From: Chitinophaga pinensis
GTDB taxonomy: Bacteria > Bacteroidota > Bacteroidia > Bacteroidales > GCA-2748055
Reading direction: 5' to 3'
Assembly: GCA_945863035.1 (NCBI GenBank)
Contig: CAMAZH010000026.1
Location: 1-39,978 of the forward strand
Length of the DNA stretch: 39,978 nucleotides
The translations under genes and the position numbers were made by a program. Shown one piece after another: positions 1-8,929 of this stretch. Under the pieces are notes generated by a model. That model saw nothing but the letters and a program-made list of their open reading frames with translations. It searched no databases and was not told the origin of the DNA. Each line of letters starts with the position of its first letter. Position 1 is the first letter of the stretch.

Positions 1-110
1 ATCGCGACTGTATTGCCATTCCATGCAAATTAATGCCCATTGTGTGCAAAGCTTAATAGATCCTCCCTGATTAAATTTGCGAATACAGTATTAAACTGAG
101 TGGCCTGCTT
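1..110 (-). pseudogene. Decayed minus-strand coding remnant at the left edge
   Basis: Read on the minus strand, this stretch gives a peptide that matches, with an in-frame stop, the C-terminal part of the remnant at 12427-12675: shared strings include QAT, NLI, ED, SFA, GH and WNGN. At DNA level positions 12-107 align without gaps to 12481-12576. The gene continues, if at all, beyond the window edge. I do not recognise the protein family. Positions 111-208 before the first enzyme gene hold AT-rich spacer with no other clear signal. Confidence 0.45.
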
Positions 111-208
111 TTTTTAAAAATTGATTTGCATAATTAAATTGGTGTTTAAAGTCTGCTTTAATGCTTATTCTGATTTATATGTGAAACAAAATCAATCTGA
201 CTAAGATC

Positions 209-3025
209 ATGTTCAAAACGAAATTTACCCGAACAGTTCATTTACTATTGCTTTTATTTCTTGTATATTCCGAATTGAAGGCCGGAGAACCCGTTTGCCA
301 CATCATGATCTGTTGCAAGGCATGCAACAATGGTGTAACGTTCCTCGTGAACGGCCAATGGCGTTCGTCCCACGACTACTCTGATATAAACCAGGCCCGC
401 GATATTTTACAGAAAATAAAGGATGCAGGAATTAATACAGTCTCTATAGACATGACCAATCCTTCCCAGTGGACTGTTTTCTGGGATGCTTTTGAACCTA
501 TGGTAAACAATGTTCAACAGGTCTGCCGTGAAAAAAATATGCAATTCTTTATTTTTATTGGCGGTCAGCTGCCTGAGAATATCAAGACAGAATGTAATAT
601 TCCATCAAATACCGACGCTTTTCAGTTTTGGAACAACATGGCTGAGAAGATATGGAGCCTCTGGGCACAGGATCCTACCTACAGGAAATATGGATACGGG
701 GACGATCGTCCGCTTTTGCTGGCTTTTCTTCCGGCTCAATCCTATTGGAGCGATTATAACAGCAGAGTTCCGGAGTTTAAAACCTATCTTTCAAAATACC
801 ACATTGGCACTACCCAGGTCAATGATCCAATCACGCCTCAGGAATCGGATGGCTGGGGCTATCGCAACTACTCGCAGAATCCCTCAGGAAGCGTCAGGTT
901 TGCCTCTCCAAATGGAGGTGTTAATCCGAATGATCCTTGGTACAAAGTCAGTGTGGAAGAGTGGAGAAGAAGAGTTGAATGGGTCAGCGAAGCCACCGAA
1001 TACAGTGTATATGGTTCTTACGACGACACCTGTGATGGGATCCAATGGGGCATTTCAAATACAAAAAGCACATCGGTTGCACACAACAGGTATCCTGGCG
1101 ATGATCCCTGGATTTATTACAATATCGTTAAGCAGAAGTTAAATCCCAGGGGAAAAGATATTTCCTCGTTTGAATTTAATACTTCCGGTGATACTGAAAA
1201 CTGGACCGGAAATAATCAGGCCGGAGAAATTATTCAATCGGTATGTCAGGATGGAACAGAAGGAGTGCTTAAATCTGCCTCCGGAGTAACCGGCACTGAG
1301 CCTGCACTAAGCTTCAATAACCACATTGTCTTACCCGCTGAATACCGGAACTGGGGAGAAATAGAAATCCGTATGCGTCAACTCGTCCCAACCGGCACAG
1401 GTTCACAGATCTGGGATCCTTCGGGTACTTCCTTCCATATTCAATACAACAATGGTTCAATTGCTTCGGAGATTAATGCCCCTGCATGGACTATCGATTT
1501 TGAAACTGCCGGGGACTGGATTATGGCCAAAACGGATATCTCCCCGATTGGAGCAGACACAATCAATGGATTGATAATCGTACCGGTCGAAGACACAGAG
1601 CTAACCGGAAAAAATTTCGAAATAGACTTCATCCGGCTTACCGGCTACCTTAAAATGGAAGTTCCTGTCGGCTTTTCAGCAATAGCCGGCGATGGTGTTG
1701 TATCGTTGGATTGGGCAGACAATACCGAACCCGCCCTTGAGCAATACAAACTCTACAGGAGCGCTATGTCCGGAGGGCCTTACATCCTCATCACGGAAGG
1801 ACCCGTGAGCAGTTATCAGGACAGTACTGTTGTCAACGATTCAATATACTATTACGCAGTTACTGCGGTGGATATTCTTGGAAATGAAACCGGGTTGAGC
1901 CGGGAGGTAACGGCAATGCCCAGGGAAATCGGGCTCTACGCCTACCGATGGGATTTTAACACCTCCGATGATCTGGAGGGATGGTCGGGAAATGAACACG
2001 TGGGAGGACTGCTTCAATCGACCGGACTCGACGGGCAAGACGGAATTTTAAAATCAGCAAACGGCGTTCAGGATATTGATCCCCGTATTTCATTATCGGG
2101 AGCCATTAGCCTGCCCGCAATATACAAAAGCTGGAATGAAATTGAAATCCGTGTCAGGCAGATCGGAGCCGATGGGCTTACTCCCCAAGCCTTTGACCCA
2201 CAGGGAACCATTGGATATTTCCTCTCCCCGGATAGTTATTCCCCGGGAGAGATTAAAACCCCGGCCTGGAGGATTATTGAAGAACAGGAAGACTATTGGA
2301 TTTCTGCAAGAGCAGATATTTCCATCCTCGCGGGAAAAACAATTACTCTCCTATTTGTTGACCCGATTGGAAACGCACCCGGTATTGGCAAAAATTTTGA
2401 ACTGGACTATGTTTACCTTACGGCCATCCTCAGAATTGAAGTGCCTTCCGGTCTTATCGCAACCTCAGGAGATGGTGTTGTTTCTCTTGACTGGGATGAC
2501 GTTACCAACAAGAAAAAATTCGGACACTTTAAAATATACAGGGGACTTAAAGCCCAGGGACCCTATACCTGCATTGACAGTACAACAAAAAGCGAATTTA
2601 CAGATAGCTCAGCCATCAATGACATCAGGTACTATTATAAACTTTCTACCGTAGACACCAGCCGGAATGAATCAGATTTATGCAATCTTGTCACTGCAAA
2701 ACCGACACGATCAGCACTAAGTATTAAAGAGTTCGAGGCTGGGAGCGTTAATATTATTACCAAGATCTATCCAAATCCTTTCACTTCACAAACTACTATT
2801 GAGTATTTTCTGTCAGAACCCGGGAAAATAAAGATTGAGGTCTTTAATGTTTCCGGAAGGATAGAGATTGTGCTTATCGATGCATTTCAAACGGCCGGAA
2901 CTTATTCAATTGACTGGAACGGTAAAAACGATGCAGGTTATGTTGTGCCGGAAGGAATTTATTTCTCCAGAATGGCTGTTAATGACTTTATCGGATTTAA
3001 GAGAATGATGAAAATCAGCAGATAA
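209..3025 (+). CDS. T9SS-secreted putative GH71/99-like hydrolase with duplicated jelly-roll/FnIII module
   Basis: 938 residues. A signal peptide (about 1-25, hydrophobic LLLLLFLV core, ending LKA) leads into a putative TIM-barrel-type domain at about 26-315, with strings such as AGINTVSIDM and a closing Tyr-Trp-rich segment. It looks distantly like the GH71/99-like proteins further along the window, but I cannot name catalytic residues. Two copies of a roughly 260-residue unit follow, starting near residues 317 and 578. Each has a beta-sandwich that begins FN-T-S-x-D and contains E-I-E-I-R, then an FnIII domain (near 485 and 745) opening with GDGVVSLDW. The end, from about 853 (IYPNPF), is a T9SS sorting domain. 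The protein should therefore be exported across the outer membrane and act at the cell surface or outside. A GH2 gene follows 23 bp later, probably in the same operon. Secretion and modularity are firm; the catalytic family is tentative. Confidence 0.6.
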   Translation: MFKTKFTRTVHLLLLLFLVYSELKAGEPVCHIMICCKACNNGVTFLVNGQWRSSHDYSDINQARDILQKIKDAGINTVSIDMTNPSQWTVFWDAFEPMVNNVQQVCREKNMQFFIFIGGQLPENIKTECNIPSNTDAFQFWNNMAEKIWSLWAQDPTYRKYGYGDDRPLLLAFLPAQSYWSDYNSRVPEFKTYLSKYHIGTTQVNDPITPQESDGWGYRNYSQNPSGSVRFASPNGGVNPNDPWYKVSVEEWRRRVEWVSEATEYSVYGSYDDTCDGIQWGISNTKSTSVAHNRYPGDDPWIYYNIVKQKLNPRGKDISSFEFNTSGDTENWTGNNQAGEIIQSVCQDGTEGVLKSASGVTGTEPALSFNNHIVLPAEYRNWGEIEIRMRQLVPTGTGSQIWDPSGTSFHIQYNNGSIASEINAPAWTIDFETAGDWIMAKTDISPIGADTINGLIIVPVEDTELTGKNFEIDFIRLTGYLKMEVPVGFSAIAGDGVVSLDWADNTEPALEQYKLYRSAMSGGPYILITEGPVSSYQDSTVVNDSIYYYAVTAVDILGNETGLSREVTAMPREIGLYAYRWDFNTSDDLEGWSGNEHVGGLLQSTGLDGQDGILKSANGVQDIDPRISLSGAISLPAIYKSWNEIEIRVRQIGADGLTPQAFDPQGTIGYFLSPDSYSPGEIKTPAWRIIEEQEDYWISARADISILAGKTITLLFVDPIGNAPGIGKNFELDYVYLTAILRIEVPSGLIATSGDGVVSLDWDDVTNKKKFGHFKIYRGLKAQGPYTCIDSTTKSEFTDSSAINDIRYYYKLSTVDTSRNESDLCNLVTAKPTRSALSIKEFEAGSVNIITKIYPNPFTSQTTIEYFLSEPGKIKIEVFNVSGRIEIVLIDAFQTAGTYSIDWNGKNDAGYVVPEGIYFSRMAVNDFIGFKRMMKISR

Positions 3026-3048
3026 TAGAGTTATAAAGAAGTAATAAT

Positions 3049-6015
3049 ATGTTTATCAGGTTACTCTTATCAGTTTTACTTTTTTTGCTTCCTGGGATAA
3101 TCTTCGCTCAACGGGCTGAGATTATCCTTGACAATAACACTTGGTCTGTCTGGCTTGATTCATCAGCATTATGGAAAGATGATCAATTGTTCCTTCCCGG
3201 AGAAGTCAAGCTTGATGAAATGCCGGTGAATGCACCTTCAAATGGCTGGGAAAACCTTTATCGAAACAATACAGTCACCTGCAGCCTTCCTGCAACAGCC
3301 GAATTGCTGTTTGGTAATGCGAATGACTGGATTTATCACGGCGTTTCCTGGTATGTAACGAAGGTTAATATCCCTTCTTCATGGGAAGGAAAAAAAATAT
3401 CAATAAGTGCAGGCAATTACAGGTTTCGTATTGAAATATATGTGAATGAGAAGCTTGCAGGTTACGATATAATAGCCCAGACGATGTATGAGGTTGATAT
3501 AACAAAATATATAATCCCTGGCAAAGAAAACAACATTGCCCTTAGAATTACCAATCCAGGCGGAGGTCGCGGCTGGGAGGATTTCTACTGGATTGAATGG
3601 GGGAAATACAAGCTCCCTCACAGTCATGACTATTCCGGTATTGGAGGAAGCGTGGTGTTGCGGGCTGTAAATCCCCTGATACAGATTCAGGATATCTTTG
3701 TAAAAAATCTACTGCCTGCTGAAAAACGAAGCGTTAAAATTAGTTGCTCGATAAACAGCGAAGCAAAGAAAAGCCAGCCATATAACTGTAGCATTGAAAT
3801 CAGAGATTCACTGGGAATAATTACCTTATTCAAAAAGGATTCTGTTGTTATCCTTAAACCGGGTAATAATCTGGTTACAGCGAATATTACAATTCCTTCG
3901 GCTGAGCTGTGGGATATTGATAACCCGGTGCTATATAACTGCATGGTAAAAGTGGAAAGGAAAGGCAACTCTGATCAGCAAAACCAGGTTTTCGGTTTTC
4001 GTACCTTCGAAATAAAGTCTATTGCTAACAAACATAATTTTTACTTTAATGGGAAGCGTATCCGTACCCGCTCCGCAATCGATTGGGGGATATATGCTTA
4101 TAACGGACTTGCAGCTACCGACGAAATGGCATCCCGAAGCATTGCAGCAGTAAAAGCTATCGGGCACAACGGACTGAATTTCCACCGGAAAATTGGTGAT
4201 ACGCGGGTAATGGATTATGCCGATAAACTGGGTGTTTATCTGTACGAAGAACCCGGAGCATTTCACACCGGCGGACAAGGCTATAATTTAGAAGAATCGC
4301 CAGTAGCAGTAAGCTACATGCTCGAAAAAGTTCGCCGTATGGTTGTTCGCGATCGCAATCATCCTTCACTCATTCAGTATTCCCTCTGTAATGAAGATGA
4401 TGGATGGACTCCATCAAGACAATCCGCCTTAAAACTTGTGAATGAGCTTGACGATTCACGACTGGCACTGAATACATCAGGCAACGGACAGTTTATGCAC
4501 AATATTCCCCATTACCGTCCTTATGAAAACACAGTTCGATACGATTATGCCGACCACCATACTGTTCAGAGCGAAAAATTTTTTCCTGAAACAGATCTTT
4601 CATCGCATAACTCGGACAGTGATTCTGCTATTTTATATTGGGGTGAAGTCCGCTGTTACACCGGTCCTGAAATATCACCCCTTATCTGCCAGAAAACACA
4701 GGGTTATGACCTAAATCTTTATACCTCAGCTAATGAGAAGCTTCAATCGATATTCAGTAACAGCATCAGACATAAGACAAATGGCTTTCCAATCAAAGAT
4801 GCTGCTGACCTGGTAAGACAAACCGGACGCGGATTGATGTATATTGACGGACGTCTTTCGCAGGTGATTTTAAGTCATGATGCTGTTGACGGCTATGCAA
4901 TAAATGGCTGGTCATCAGGACCACAGATGCCCGATAAGTGGAGTTCAGCAATTACTGATATTGCCCGCAATCTTAGAGGACCGGCTGAAGATTATGCATA
5001 TTGGATAAGGAATCCACAGATAGCCATTTTTAGGAAAAACGGAAAGTATTTTTCGCCCGGAGATACAGCTCATTTTGAAGTTAATTTAATCAACGAAGGA
5101 ATAATTCCTGCAGGCTGCTATACCCTTTCGTATTCAATTACAGACGGTGAAGGAAATGAAGTATGGCATTCCGACAAAAATCCATTTTCTGTTATAGGCG
5201 GCGATGTATATGCTCAAAAAATCTCTGTGGATTTACCTGTAATTGTCAAAAATGAATGGATATCCGGGTATATTACCCTGAATTCCTCTTTAGAAAATGG
5301 AAACGAAAAAATAGCCATCGGCAGCGAACAGATCCTTCTGAACAACCGGAAATCAAATAACAAAGGATTAGCCGGAAAGAAAATTTTGGTAACGGGCTGG
5401 GATGCAGCAAAAACAGCCCTTATTGAGACCGGGGTTGTTCCTGTGAATACTTTGGGTGAGAATCCTGATGTAATTCTTGCCGGAGCCTTACCCTGCAATT
5501 CAGAAATAAACCTTCTACTGGATCATGTATATCAGGGTGGAAAAAAGATGATAATCCGTTTTGACAGTCTTTGGGCAGATGTTTTGTATAAGCACCAGAT
5601 TCTTTCAAAACCGGTAAGTGCATGGGGCGGTCTGCAAACCGGGCACTGGAACGGAAATGGTTGGGGATATATCGATTATTATGCAGGAAACCAATCCATC
5701 CCTGGGGGAGAAGTTATCAGCACCCGCTCATGGGAAGTAAGTTCCGATCCCAAGGGATTTTTTCCTTTTGAAAGCAATTTCCAAACTGAAGTATATGGCC
5801 TCTATACCGCGCGCAACCAGAATCCGGAAACAGATTACAAAGACATTTACCCGGAACAGCAAAGCCGGAAATATTTTACTTCGGCACAGGAAGTCCTTGT
5901 TCTCATTGGAGAAATTACCTATGGAAAAGGCAGTCTTTTATTACAGGCTTCCTATCCGGTTGATGAAAACTCCGCCTTTTCAGATATGTTGTTTTTCGGA
6001 CTTCTAACGAGGTGA
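3049..6015 (+). CDS. Secreted GH2-family glycosidase
   Basis: 988 residues with a signal peptide (about 1-20, ending IIFA). The order is that of glycoside hydrolase family 2: a jelly-roll sugar-binding domain (about 40-215; YRFRIEIYVNEKLAGY is typical), an Ig-like domain (about 216-325), then a TIM barrel from about 330. The general acid/base is probably E449 in SLCNED, the Asn-Glu pair of clan GH-A, and the nucleophile E533 in YWGEV. An extra C-terminal region of about 300 residues follows the barrel. GH2 includes beta-galactosidases, beta-mannosidases, beta-glucuronidases and others; the sequence does not decide the substrate. It lies 23 bp after the preceding T9SS gene and is probably co-transcribed with it. 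The start is the ATG just before the signal peptide. Confidence 0.82.
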   Translation: MFIRLLLSVLLFLLPGIIFAQRAEIILDNNTWSVWLDSSALWKDDQLFLPGEVKLDEMPVNAPSNGWENLYRNNTVTCSLPATAELLFGNANDWIYHGVSWYVTKVNIPSSWEGKKISISAGNYRFRIEIYVNEKLAGYDIIAQTMYEVDITKYIIPGKENNIALRITNPGGGRGWEDFYWIEWGKYKLPHSHDYSGIGGSVVLRAVNPLIQIQDIFVKNLLPAEKRSVKISCSINSEAKKSQPYNCSIEIRDSLGIITLFKKDSVVILKPGNNLVTANITIPSAELWDIDNPVLYNCMVKVERKGNSDQQNQVFGFRTFEIKSIANKHNFYFNGKRIRTRSAIDWGIYAYNGLAATDEMASRSIAAVKAIGHNGLNFHRKIGDTRVMDYADKLGVYLYEEPGAFHTGGQGYNLEESPVAVSYMLEKVRRMVVRDRNHPSLIQYSLCNEDDGWTPSRQSALKLVNELDDSRLALNTSGNGQFMHNIPHYRPYENTVRYDYADHHTVQSEKFFPETDLSSHNSDSDSAILYWGEVRCYTGPEISPLICQKTQGYDLNLYTSANEKLQSIFSNSIRHKTNGFPIKDAADLVRQTGRGLMYIDGRLSQVILSHDAVDGYAINGWSSGPQMPDKWSSAITDIARNLRGPAEDYAYWIRNPQIAIFRKNGKYFSPGDTAHFEVNLINEGIIPAGCYTLSYSITDGEGNEVWHSDKNPFSVIGGDVYAQKISVDLPVIVKNEWISGYITLNSSLENGNEKIAIGSEQILLNNRKSNNKGLAGKKILVTGWDAAKTALIETGVVPVNTLGENPDVILAGALPCNSEINLLLDHVYQGGKKMIIRFDSLWADVLYKHQILSKPVSAWGGLQTGHWNGNGWGYIDYYAGNQSIPGGEVISTRSWEVSSDPKGFFPFESNFQTEVYGLYTARNQNPETDYKDIYPEQQSRKYFTSAQEVLVLIGEITYGKGSLLLQASYPVDENSAFSDMLFFGLLTR

Positions 6016-6160
6016 ACGGTGCGATCTGTGAGTGTCTTGTAAAAACAAAACAGCAGCTTGCCACGCAAATTATACTTTAACAATCACTATGGACCGACTA
6101 TATTCTTTGTTTTATCTTTGCTCATGTTGAGGTTTATTTGTCGCAAAACAAACTTACAAC

Positions 6161-6202
6161 ATGGGGGCGAAACCTTACGGAAGCAGCCCCATTTTTATTG
6201 AA
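6161..6202 (+). terminator. Possible rho-independent terminator after the GH2 gene
   Basis: A short GC-rich inverted repeat (ATGGGG...CCCCAT, extendable by a G-C pair if one G bulges) with a loop of about 18 nt is followed by ATTTTTATTG. It lies about 150 bp after the GH2 stop codon. The long loop weakens the call. The rest of 6016-6234 holds no gene I can support. Confidence 0.35.
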
Positions 6203-6234
6203 ATTTTATCCGGTCAGTAGTGAGGACTTTTATT

Positions 6235-6529
6235 ATGAATAGACAAAATTTTAAAAACAGGAATATACATTATTTAATTCTGCTGATTGAGTTGATATTT
6301 ATTTCCCCTGTTTTGTTTGCCCAACGGTCAGGAATCTGCCCTGGCTCATTGGGGCGTGAACAGAGGCTGGGTAGCACATCACAATGTGGATTTATAGAAC
6401 CGTACCGCACCCATCGACAGACCGCACGGCTATACTCCTTCATGCGGAGCCTGGCTTGCGACTCACTTGTGGGAACATTATTTATTTAACCGCGATAGCA
6501 ATTATTTGGAAAAAATTATTAAACAATGA
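6235..6529 (+). pseudogene. GH95 (alpha-L-fucosidase/alpha-L-galactosidase) remnant
   Basis: An ATG at 6235 opens a good signal peptide (hydrophobic ILLIELIFISPVLFAQ). Just after it the reading frame shifts. From about 6323 the next frame encodes a peptide very like the conserved catalytic core of GH95: AHWGVNRGWVAHHNVDL, then an in-frame TAG at 6392-6394, then RTAPIDRPHGYTPSCGAWL and ATHLWEHYLFNRD. The frame ends at a TGA overlapping the ATG of the next gene. GH95 enzymes are about 750-850 residues, so only the secretion signal and about 65 codons from the middle remain, joined by a large deletion. This is a dead gene. Family assignment rests on the GWVAHHN and GAWL..HLWEHYL motifs. Confidence 0.78.
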
Positions 6530-8919
6530 AATATACAATAGCTCTATTATACATACTAACCGGAATGGGCTTATTTGCCCAATATCCCAACATGTATGAT
6601 GTTGATTGGAAATCGCAAAGCCACAATGCATCTGAATCTATGCCCTGCGGAGGTGGAGATATAGGGATGAATGTTTGGGTAGAAAACAATGAATTGATGA
6701 TATACATTGACCGAAGTGGCAACATTGACGAAAATGATCAGCAATTGAAATCAGGACGCATACGCGTTAAAATCGACCCCAATCCTTTTACTGACAGCAC
6801 CCTGTTTTCTCAAAAACTTGATTTAAATAAAGGATGCATCTATTTAAATGGAAAAGGTCTTAATGCAAAAATTTGGGTGGAAGTTTTTAATCCAATCATT
6901 CATATTGAAATAAAAACAGAAAAGCCATCCACCGTGCAATCGGCTTATGAATCTTGGCGAATGGAAAAGTACCTTGTTCCCCGAACGCTTAACGATAAAG
7001 GTGAAATAGACAATTGGGATTACAATCGCTGGCAGATGTTCGGCTATTTCTGGTATGATGGCGATGTATTCACTTATCCTGATTCGGTGAGTTTCACAAA
7101 TAATAATGTTTTATTTTTTCACAGCAACAACAACCTGGATCTGATTTTTGATAAAGAGTTAGAGTTGATGCGGCTTATGAAATCTTACAACATCATGCAT
7201 CATCCCACAAAAAACCGTGTGTTTGGTGGAATGATGACAGGGAATAACATGACTGCCGATGGTAATGAAAATGGAAAATATGGAGAAACACCTTACCGCG
7301 CCTGGAAAATTAGAAGCATCTCTCCTGCCACTAATCATCAAATTAAAATTTTCATGCATACCTCGCAAACCGAAGGTATAGCAAACTGGCAAAAAGAACT
7401 GGATGAATTTATTGCATCCAATAAAAATTCAGATGAAAGTGCATGGGAACAAAATATAAACTGGTGGAATGAATTTTGGGATCGGAGTAAAATCATTATT
7501 AATGAAAGCAAGGGTGAAAAAGATAGTGCCTGGCAGGCATCTCGTAATTACACATTGTTCCGCTATCAGTTGGCGTGTAATGCAACAGGCGAATGGCCCA
7601 CTAGATTCAATGGCGGCTTATTCACTTACGACCCAATCTTTGTTGACCATCGTTCTTCATCACCTATGTTCTACAATCCGGATTTTAGAGCGTGGGGCGC
7701 ATGGACGGCACAGAACCAACGGTTGGTATATTGGCCCATGCTCATGTGCGGCGACTATGACATGATGAAACCACAATTTAATTTCTATAGAGACAACCTG
7801 CCAAATACGGTGGCTCGCACCTTTGATTCATGGGGCATTGAAGGATGCTCATTTTGCGAACAGATTGGCTCAGGTGGTCTTCCAATCGGCAGTCACTACG
7901 GTTGGGAACCGCCATACGGCAAGCGGCCGGCAGAAAAGGAGATGGGTTTGTCTGACCTGCATGCCACCTATTACACAACGCAATTGGAATTTGCTTATAT
8001 GATTAATGAGATGTATCGCTATAGCGGAGAAAACATTTCATCTTATATCCCATTTATCAAACAAAGCGTCATCTTTCATTTTGAATATTTCCAAATGTTA
8101 CAAAAACAACGCACCGGAAAACCCTATGACGACAAAGGGTTTTTGAATATAGAACCTTCTCACGCACTTGAAACATATCACGGCAAAAATGCAACCGATG
8201 TAATCTCCGCCCTACGTGTGAATCTTGAATGCCTTATCAACCTGCCTGATAAATGGGTGTCTGCTGAAGAAAAGAAAAAATTCAGCGAATGGCTCACTCG
8301 CCTACCTGACATAAATTATAGGATGCGCAATGGTTACAAGACCATTTCTCCGCTGGAAGAAGACAAAAAAACAATCAGCAATTATGAGTTACCACAACTG
8401 TATCCTGTTTTTCCCTGGGGTATTTATGGAATTGGAAAGCCCGACTTGGATGTAGCGATAAATACATGGCACTACGGTATTGATTTATGGCCCGGTGACA
8501 CCACGTGGATGCCGGGTAAATCATTCTGGTTTGGATGGACACAGCAGGCTATCATGCTGGCCCGGATGGGACTTACATCCGAAGCAAAAGAATATATGCT
8601 AAAAAAAATGATGAATGCACGAGTAAATAATGACAAAAATGAATTCATGCGCTTCCCTACATTTTGGGGACCGGGGTTTGACTGGACTCCTGACCATAAC
8701 CACGGAGGAAGCGGCATGAAAGCACTACAAGAAATGCTCATGCAAACACCGGACGAAAAAATTTGTATTTTACCTGCTTGGCCAAAAGAATGGGATGTGG
8801 ATTTTAAACTCCACGCCCCGCAAAATACCACTGTGAGCTGTTCGTTTAAAAACGGAAAGATTGTTGAATTAAAGGTTGTGCCTGAAAGTAGAAAAAAAGA
8901 CATTATTACAAACTTTTAA
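6526..8919 (+). CDS. Secreted DUF5703-domain protein, GH95-like putative glycosidase
   Basis: 797 residues with a signal peptide (about 1-18, ending LFA). The N-terminal beta-rich domain starts with MPCGGGDIGMNVWV (residues 39-52), the signature of the DUF5703 family common in Bacteroidetes carbohydrate loci. Residues about 330-700 are rich in Trp and Tyr and read as an alpha/alpha-six barrel of the GH95/GH65 type, including ATGEWPTRFNGGLF, HATYYTTQLEFAYM and LWPGDTTWM. The last 50 residues form a small beta domain (ILPAWPKEWDV), as in GH95 relatives. The activity of DUF5703 proteins is not known to me; an alpha-linked deoxyhexose or galactose substrate is an inference from the barrel and from the adjacent GH95 remnant and GH29 gene. 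Its ATG overlaps the last codon of the GH95 remnant, so it may originally have been translated by coupling to that gene. Confidence 0.75.
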   Translation: MKYTIALLYILTGMGLFAQYPNMYDVDWKSQSHNASESMPCGGGDIGMNVWVENNELMIYIDRSGNIDENDQQLKSGRIRVKIDPNPFTDSTLFSQKLDLNKGCIYLNGKGLNAKIWVEVFNPIIHIEIKTEKPSTVQSAYESWRMEKYLVPRTLNDKGEIDNWDYNRWQMFGYFWYDGDVFTYPDSVSFTNNNVLFFHSNNNLDLIFDKELELMRLMKSYNIMHHPTKNRVFGGMMTGNNMTADGNENGKYGETPYRAWKIRSISPATNHQIKIFMHTSQTEGIANWQKELDEFIASNKNSDESAWEQNINWWNEFWDRSKIIINESKGEKDSAWQASRNYTLFRYQLACNATGEWPTRFNGGLFTYDPIFVDHRSSSPMFYNPDFRAWGAWTAQNQRLVYWPMLMCGDYDMMKPQFNFYRDNLPNTVARTFDSWGIEGCSFCEQIGSGGLPIGSHYGWEPPYGKRPAEKEMGLSDLHATYYTTQLEFAYMINEMYRYSGENISSYIPFIKQSVIFHFEYFQMLQKQRTGKPYDDKGFLNIEPSHALETYHGKNATDVISALRVNLECLINLPDKWVSAEEKKKFSEWLTRLPDINYRMRNGYKTISPLEEDKKTISNYELPQLYPVFPWGIYGIGKPDLDVAINTWHYGIDLWPGDTTWMPGKSFWFGWTQQAIMLARMGLTSEAKEYMLKKMMNARVNNDKNEFMRFPTFWGPGFDWTPDHNHGGSGMKALQEMLMQTPDEKICILPAWPKEWDVDFKLHAPQNTTVSCSFKNGKIVELKVVPESRKKDIITNF

Positions 8920-8929
8920 TAAAATTATT

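Noticed and set aside
6113..6120. TATCTTTG as a Bacteroidetes -7 box
   Set aside because: No TTG at the expected distance upstream, and the gene it would serve is a pseudogene.
8876..8929. GH29 start at 8876
   Set aside because: It would be a GTG start overlapping the end of the DUF5703 gene in another frame; ATGs at 8930 and 8966 are better placed before the signal peptide.
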